Assembly (NCBI RefSeq): GCF_964204645.1
Contig: NC_134035.1
Location: 6,510,501-6,574,500, forward strand
Reading direction: 5' to 3'
Length of the DNA: 64,000 nt
Source: Tubulanus polymorphus
Lineage: Eukaryota; Nemertea; Palaeonemertea; Tubulaniformes; Tubulanidae
Below the pieces are notes generated by a model, which was given only the letters and a program-made list of their open reading frames with translations, was not told the origin of the DNA and did not search any database. The translations under genes were made by a program, and so were the position numbers. This document shows positions 61,301-64,000 of this stretch, in pieces. Each line of letters opens with the position of its first letter. The stretch's first letter is position 1.

Positions 61301-64000
61301 TCGCCCGCGACAATCAATATTTTGGTTTTATCGCCCACGTCAATTCATTACTTTGGTTTTATCTCCACAGACAATTCATTAATTTGTTTTTGTCGCCTCG
61401 ACAATTCTTTTTTTGGTTTTGTCGCCCGCGACAATTCATTAGTTTGGTTTTGTCGCCCGCGACAATTCAATATTTTGGTTTTGTCGCCCGCGACAATTCA
61501 ATATTTTGGTTTTATCGCCCGCGACAATTCATTATTACGGTTTTATCGCTCGCGACAATTCATTATTTTGGTTTTGTCGCCCGCGACAATTCATTATTAC
61601 GGTTTTGTCGCCCGCGACAATTCATTATTACGGTTTTGTCTCCCGGGACAATTCATTATTTTTAGTTTTATCGCCCGCAACAATTCATTATTTTGGTTTT
61701 GTCGCGCCGACAATTCTTTTTTTGGTTTTGTCGCCCGCGACAATTCATTAGTTTGGTTTTGCCACCCGCGATAATTCATTATTTTGGTTTTATCGCCCGC
61801 GACAATTCTTTATTTTGGTTTTGTCGCCCGCGACAATTCATTATTTTGGTTTTATCGCCCGCGACAATTCAATATTTTGTTTTTATCGTCCGCGACAATT
61901 CATTATTTTGGTTTTGTCGCCCGAGACAATTCATTATTTTGGTTTTATCGTCCGCGACAATTCAATATTTTGGTTTTATCGCCCGCGACAATTCATTATT
62001 TTGGTTTTGTCGCGCCGACAATTCTTTTTTTGGTTTTGTCGCCCGCGACAATTCATTAGTTTGGTTTTGTCACCCGCGATAATTCATTATTTTGGTTTTA
62101 TCGCCCGCGACAATTCATTATTTTGGTTTTATCTCCAGCGACAATTCATTATTTTGGTTTTGTCGCCCACGACAATTCTTTTTTTGGTTTTGTCGCCCGC
62201 GACAATTCATTATTTTGGTTTTGTCGCCTGAGAAAATTCATTATTTTTGTTTTATCGCCCGCGACAATTCATTAGTACGGTTTTATCGCCCGCGACAATT
62301 CATTATTTTGGTTTTATCGCCCGCGATAATTCATTATTTTGGTTTTGTCGCCTGAGAAAATTCATTATTTTTGTTGTATCGCCCGCGACAATTCATTATT
62401 ACGGTTTTATCGCCTGCGACAATTCATTATTTTGGTTTTTGTCGTCCGCGACAATTCAATATTTTGGTTTTGTCGCCCGCGACTATTCAATATTTTGGTT
62501 TTGTCGCCCGCGAATATTCATTATTTTCAGTTTAATCGCCTTCGACAATTCATTATTTTGGTTTTGTCGCGCCGACAATTCATTATTTTGGTTTTATCGC
62601 CGGCGATAATTCATTATTTTGGTTTTGTCGCCTGGACAATTCACCATTTTGGTTTTGTCGCCCGCGACAATCAATATTTTGGTTTTATCGCCCACGACAA
62701 TTCATTACTTTGGTTTTATCTCCAGCGACAATTCATTATTTTGGTTTTATCGCCCACGTCAATTCATTACTTTGGTTTTATCTCCACAGACAATTCATTA
62801 ATTTGTTTTTGTCGCCTCGACAATTCTTTTTTTGGTTTTGTCGCCCGCGACAATTCATTAGTTTGGTTTTGTCGCCCGCGACAATTCAATATTTTGGTTT
62901 TGTCGCCCGCGACAATTCAATATTTTGGTTTTATCGCCCGCGACAATTCAATATTTTGGTTTTATCGCCCGCGACAATTCAATATTTTGGTTTTATCGCT
63001 CGCGACAATTCATTATTTTGGTTTTGTCGCCCGCGACGATTCATTATTACGGTTTTGTCGCCCGCGACGATTCATTATTTTGGTTTTGTCGCCCACGACA
63101 ATTCTTGTTTTTAGTTTTGTCGCCCGCGACAATTCATTATTTTGGTTTTATCGCCCGCGACAATTCAATATTTTGTTTTTATCGTCCGCGACAATTCATT
63201 ATTTTGGTTTTTTCGCCCGCGACAATTCAATATTTTGGTTTTGTCGCCCGCGACTATTCAATATTTTGGATTTGTTGCCTGCGACAATTCATTATTTTTA
63301 GTTTTATTATTCAATATTTTGGTTTTGTCGCCCGCGAATATTCATTATTTTCAGTTTAATCGCCTTCGACAATTCATTATTTTGGTTTTGTCGCGCCGAC
63401 AATTCATTATTTTGGTTTTATCGCCGGCGATAATTCATTATTTTGGTTTTGTCGCCTGGACAATTCACCATTTTGGTTTTGTCGCCCGCGACAATCAATA
63501 TTTTGGTTTTATCGCCCACGACAATTCATTACTTTGGTTTTATCTCCAGCGACAATTCATTATTTTGGTTTTATCGCCCACGTCAATTCATTACTTTGGT
63601 TTTATCTCCACAGACAATTCATTAATTTGTTTTTGTCGCCTCGACAATTCTTTTTTTGGTTTTGTCGCCCGCGACAATTCATTAGTTTGGTTTTGTCGCC
63701 CGCGACAATTCAATATTTTGGTTTTGTCGCCCGCGACAATTCAATATTTTGGTTTTATCGCCCGCGACAATTCAATATTTTGGTTTTATCGCCCGCGACA
63801 ATTCAATATTTTGGTTTTATCGCTCGCGACAATTCATTATTTTGGTTTTGTCGCCCACGACGATTCATTATTACGGTTTTGTCGCCCGCGACGATTCATT
63901 ATTTTGGTTTTGTCGCCCACGACAATTCTTGTTTTTGGTTTTGTCGCCCGCGACAATTCATTATTTTGGTTTTATCGCCCGCGACAATTCAATATTTTGT
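52397..64000 (+). repeat. 31-bp satellite, array 2 segment 7 (runs off the window)
   Basis: 11.6 kb of monomers to the last base of the window. It holds its own duplications: 1,415 bp (about 54.6/56.03 kb), 3,722 bp (about 57.8-58.9 kb against 61.5-62.6 kb), 369 bp (55,045/55,414) and 824 bp (62,619/63,443). Many variants (ATTACGGTTTT, TTTTCAGTTTTATCGCCTTCG, GTCTCCCGGGACAATTC) are shared with 23-30 kb and 36-46 kb, so all segments exchange sequence. Confidence 0.97.

Noticed and set aside
9562-64000. CRISPR array
   Set aside because: Repeats are 31 bp but directly contiguous with no unique spacers, there are no cas genes, and the context is eukaryotic.
9562-64000. Telomeric repeat
   Set aside because: No TTAGGG-type or other short G-rich telomere words are present; the monomer is a 31-bp satellite.

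Overview
The window is eukaryotic nuclear DNA, most likely from a marine invertebrate. The signs are spliced gene structure, LINE reverse-transcriptase and retrotransposon ORF debris, a tRNA-derived SINE head, DNA transposons with terminal inverted repeats, and abundant GGCCTA and GTCCGTCC words. I cannot name the species. No prokaryotic gene, operon, rRNA or CRISPR array is present, and no conserved host gene could be recognised.

About three quarters of the window (9.56-12.97 kb, and 15.87 kb to the right edge) is one satellite family: a 31-bp monomer in head-to-tail tandem, always in the same orientation, roughly 47 kb or 1,500 monomers here and continuing past base 64,000. The canonical monomer is ATTTTGGTTTTATCGC followed by CCGCGACAATTCATT. 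It has no stop codon in any of the three forward frames, and 31 is not a multiple of 3, so every frame reads the same 31-residue cycle. That explains the hundreds of long overlapping ORFs, which I regard as non-coding. Each monomer carries a CpG-rich dyad. Order is visible at several scales: the 31-bp monomer (with 29-bp variants), blocks of about 0.28-0.37 kb, duplications of 0.8-3.7 kb, and macro-duplications offset by 13.5-16.4 kb that include non-satellite islands.

The first 9.5 kb is a mosaic of repeats and transposons. The best-defined object is a complete-ended 2,157-bp DNA transposon (5313-7469) with perfect 33-bp inverted ends and a perfect 7-bp target duplication. It carries two convergent candidate genes: a three-exon 125-codon acidic protein on the + strand, and a C2-C2 zinc-finger exon on the - strand. 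Other items are a SINE-like pol III head (about 3.83-3.90 kb), an inverted-repeat pair (2.79/3.98 kb), a 102-bp direct repeat, and a repeat with GCCCACTTGGGA ends (4.18-4.72 kb).

Between the two arrays (12.97-15.87 kb) lie a 416-bp foldback MITE with a perfect 7-bp target duplication, a rearranged second copy, a degenerate GTTCGAAC-type repeat, a decayed LINE reverse-transcriptase fragment, and the second copy of a repeat of about 1 kb. Both arrays are preceded by a copy of this repeat, which suggests that repeat plus satellite formed one composite unit. The large array is interrupted by five related islands and by one GC-rich 1.05-kb retrotransposon ORF fragment (51347-52396).
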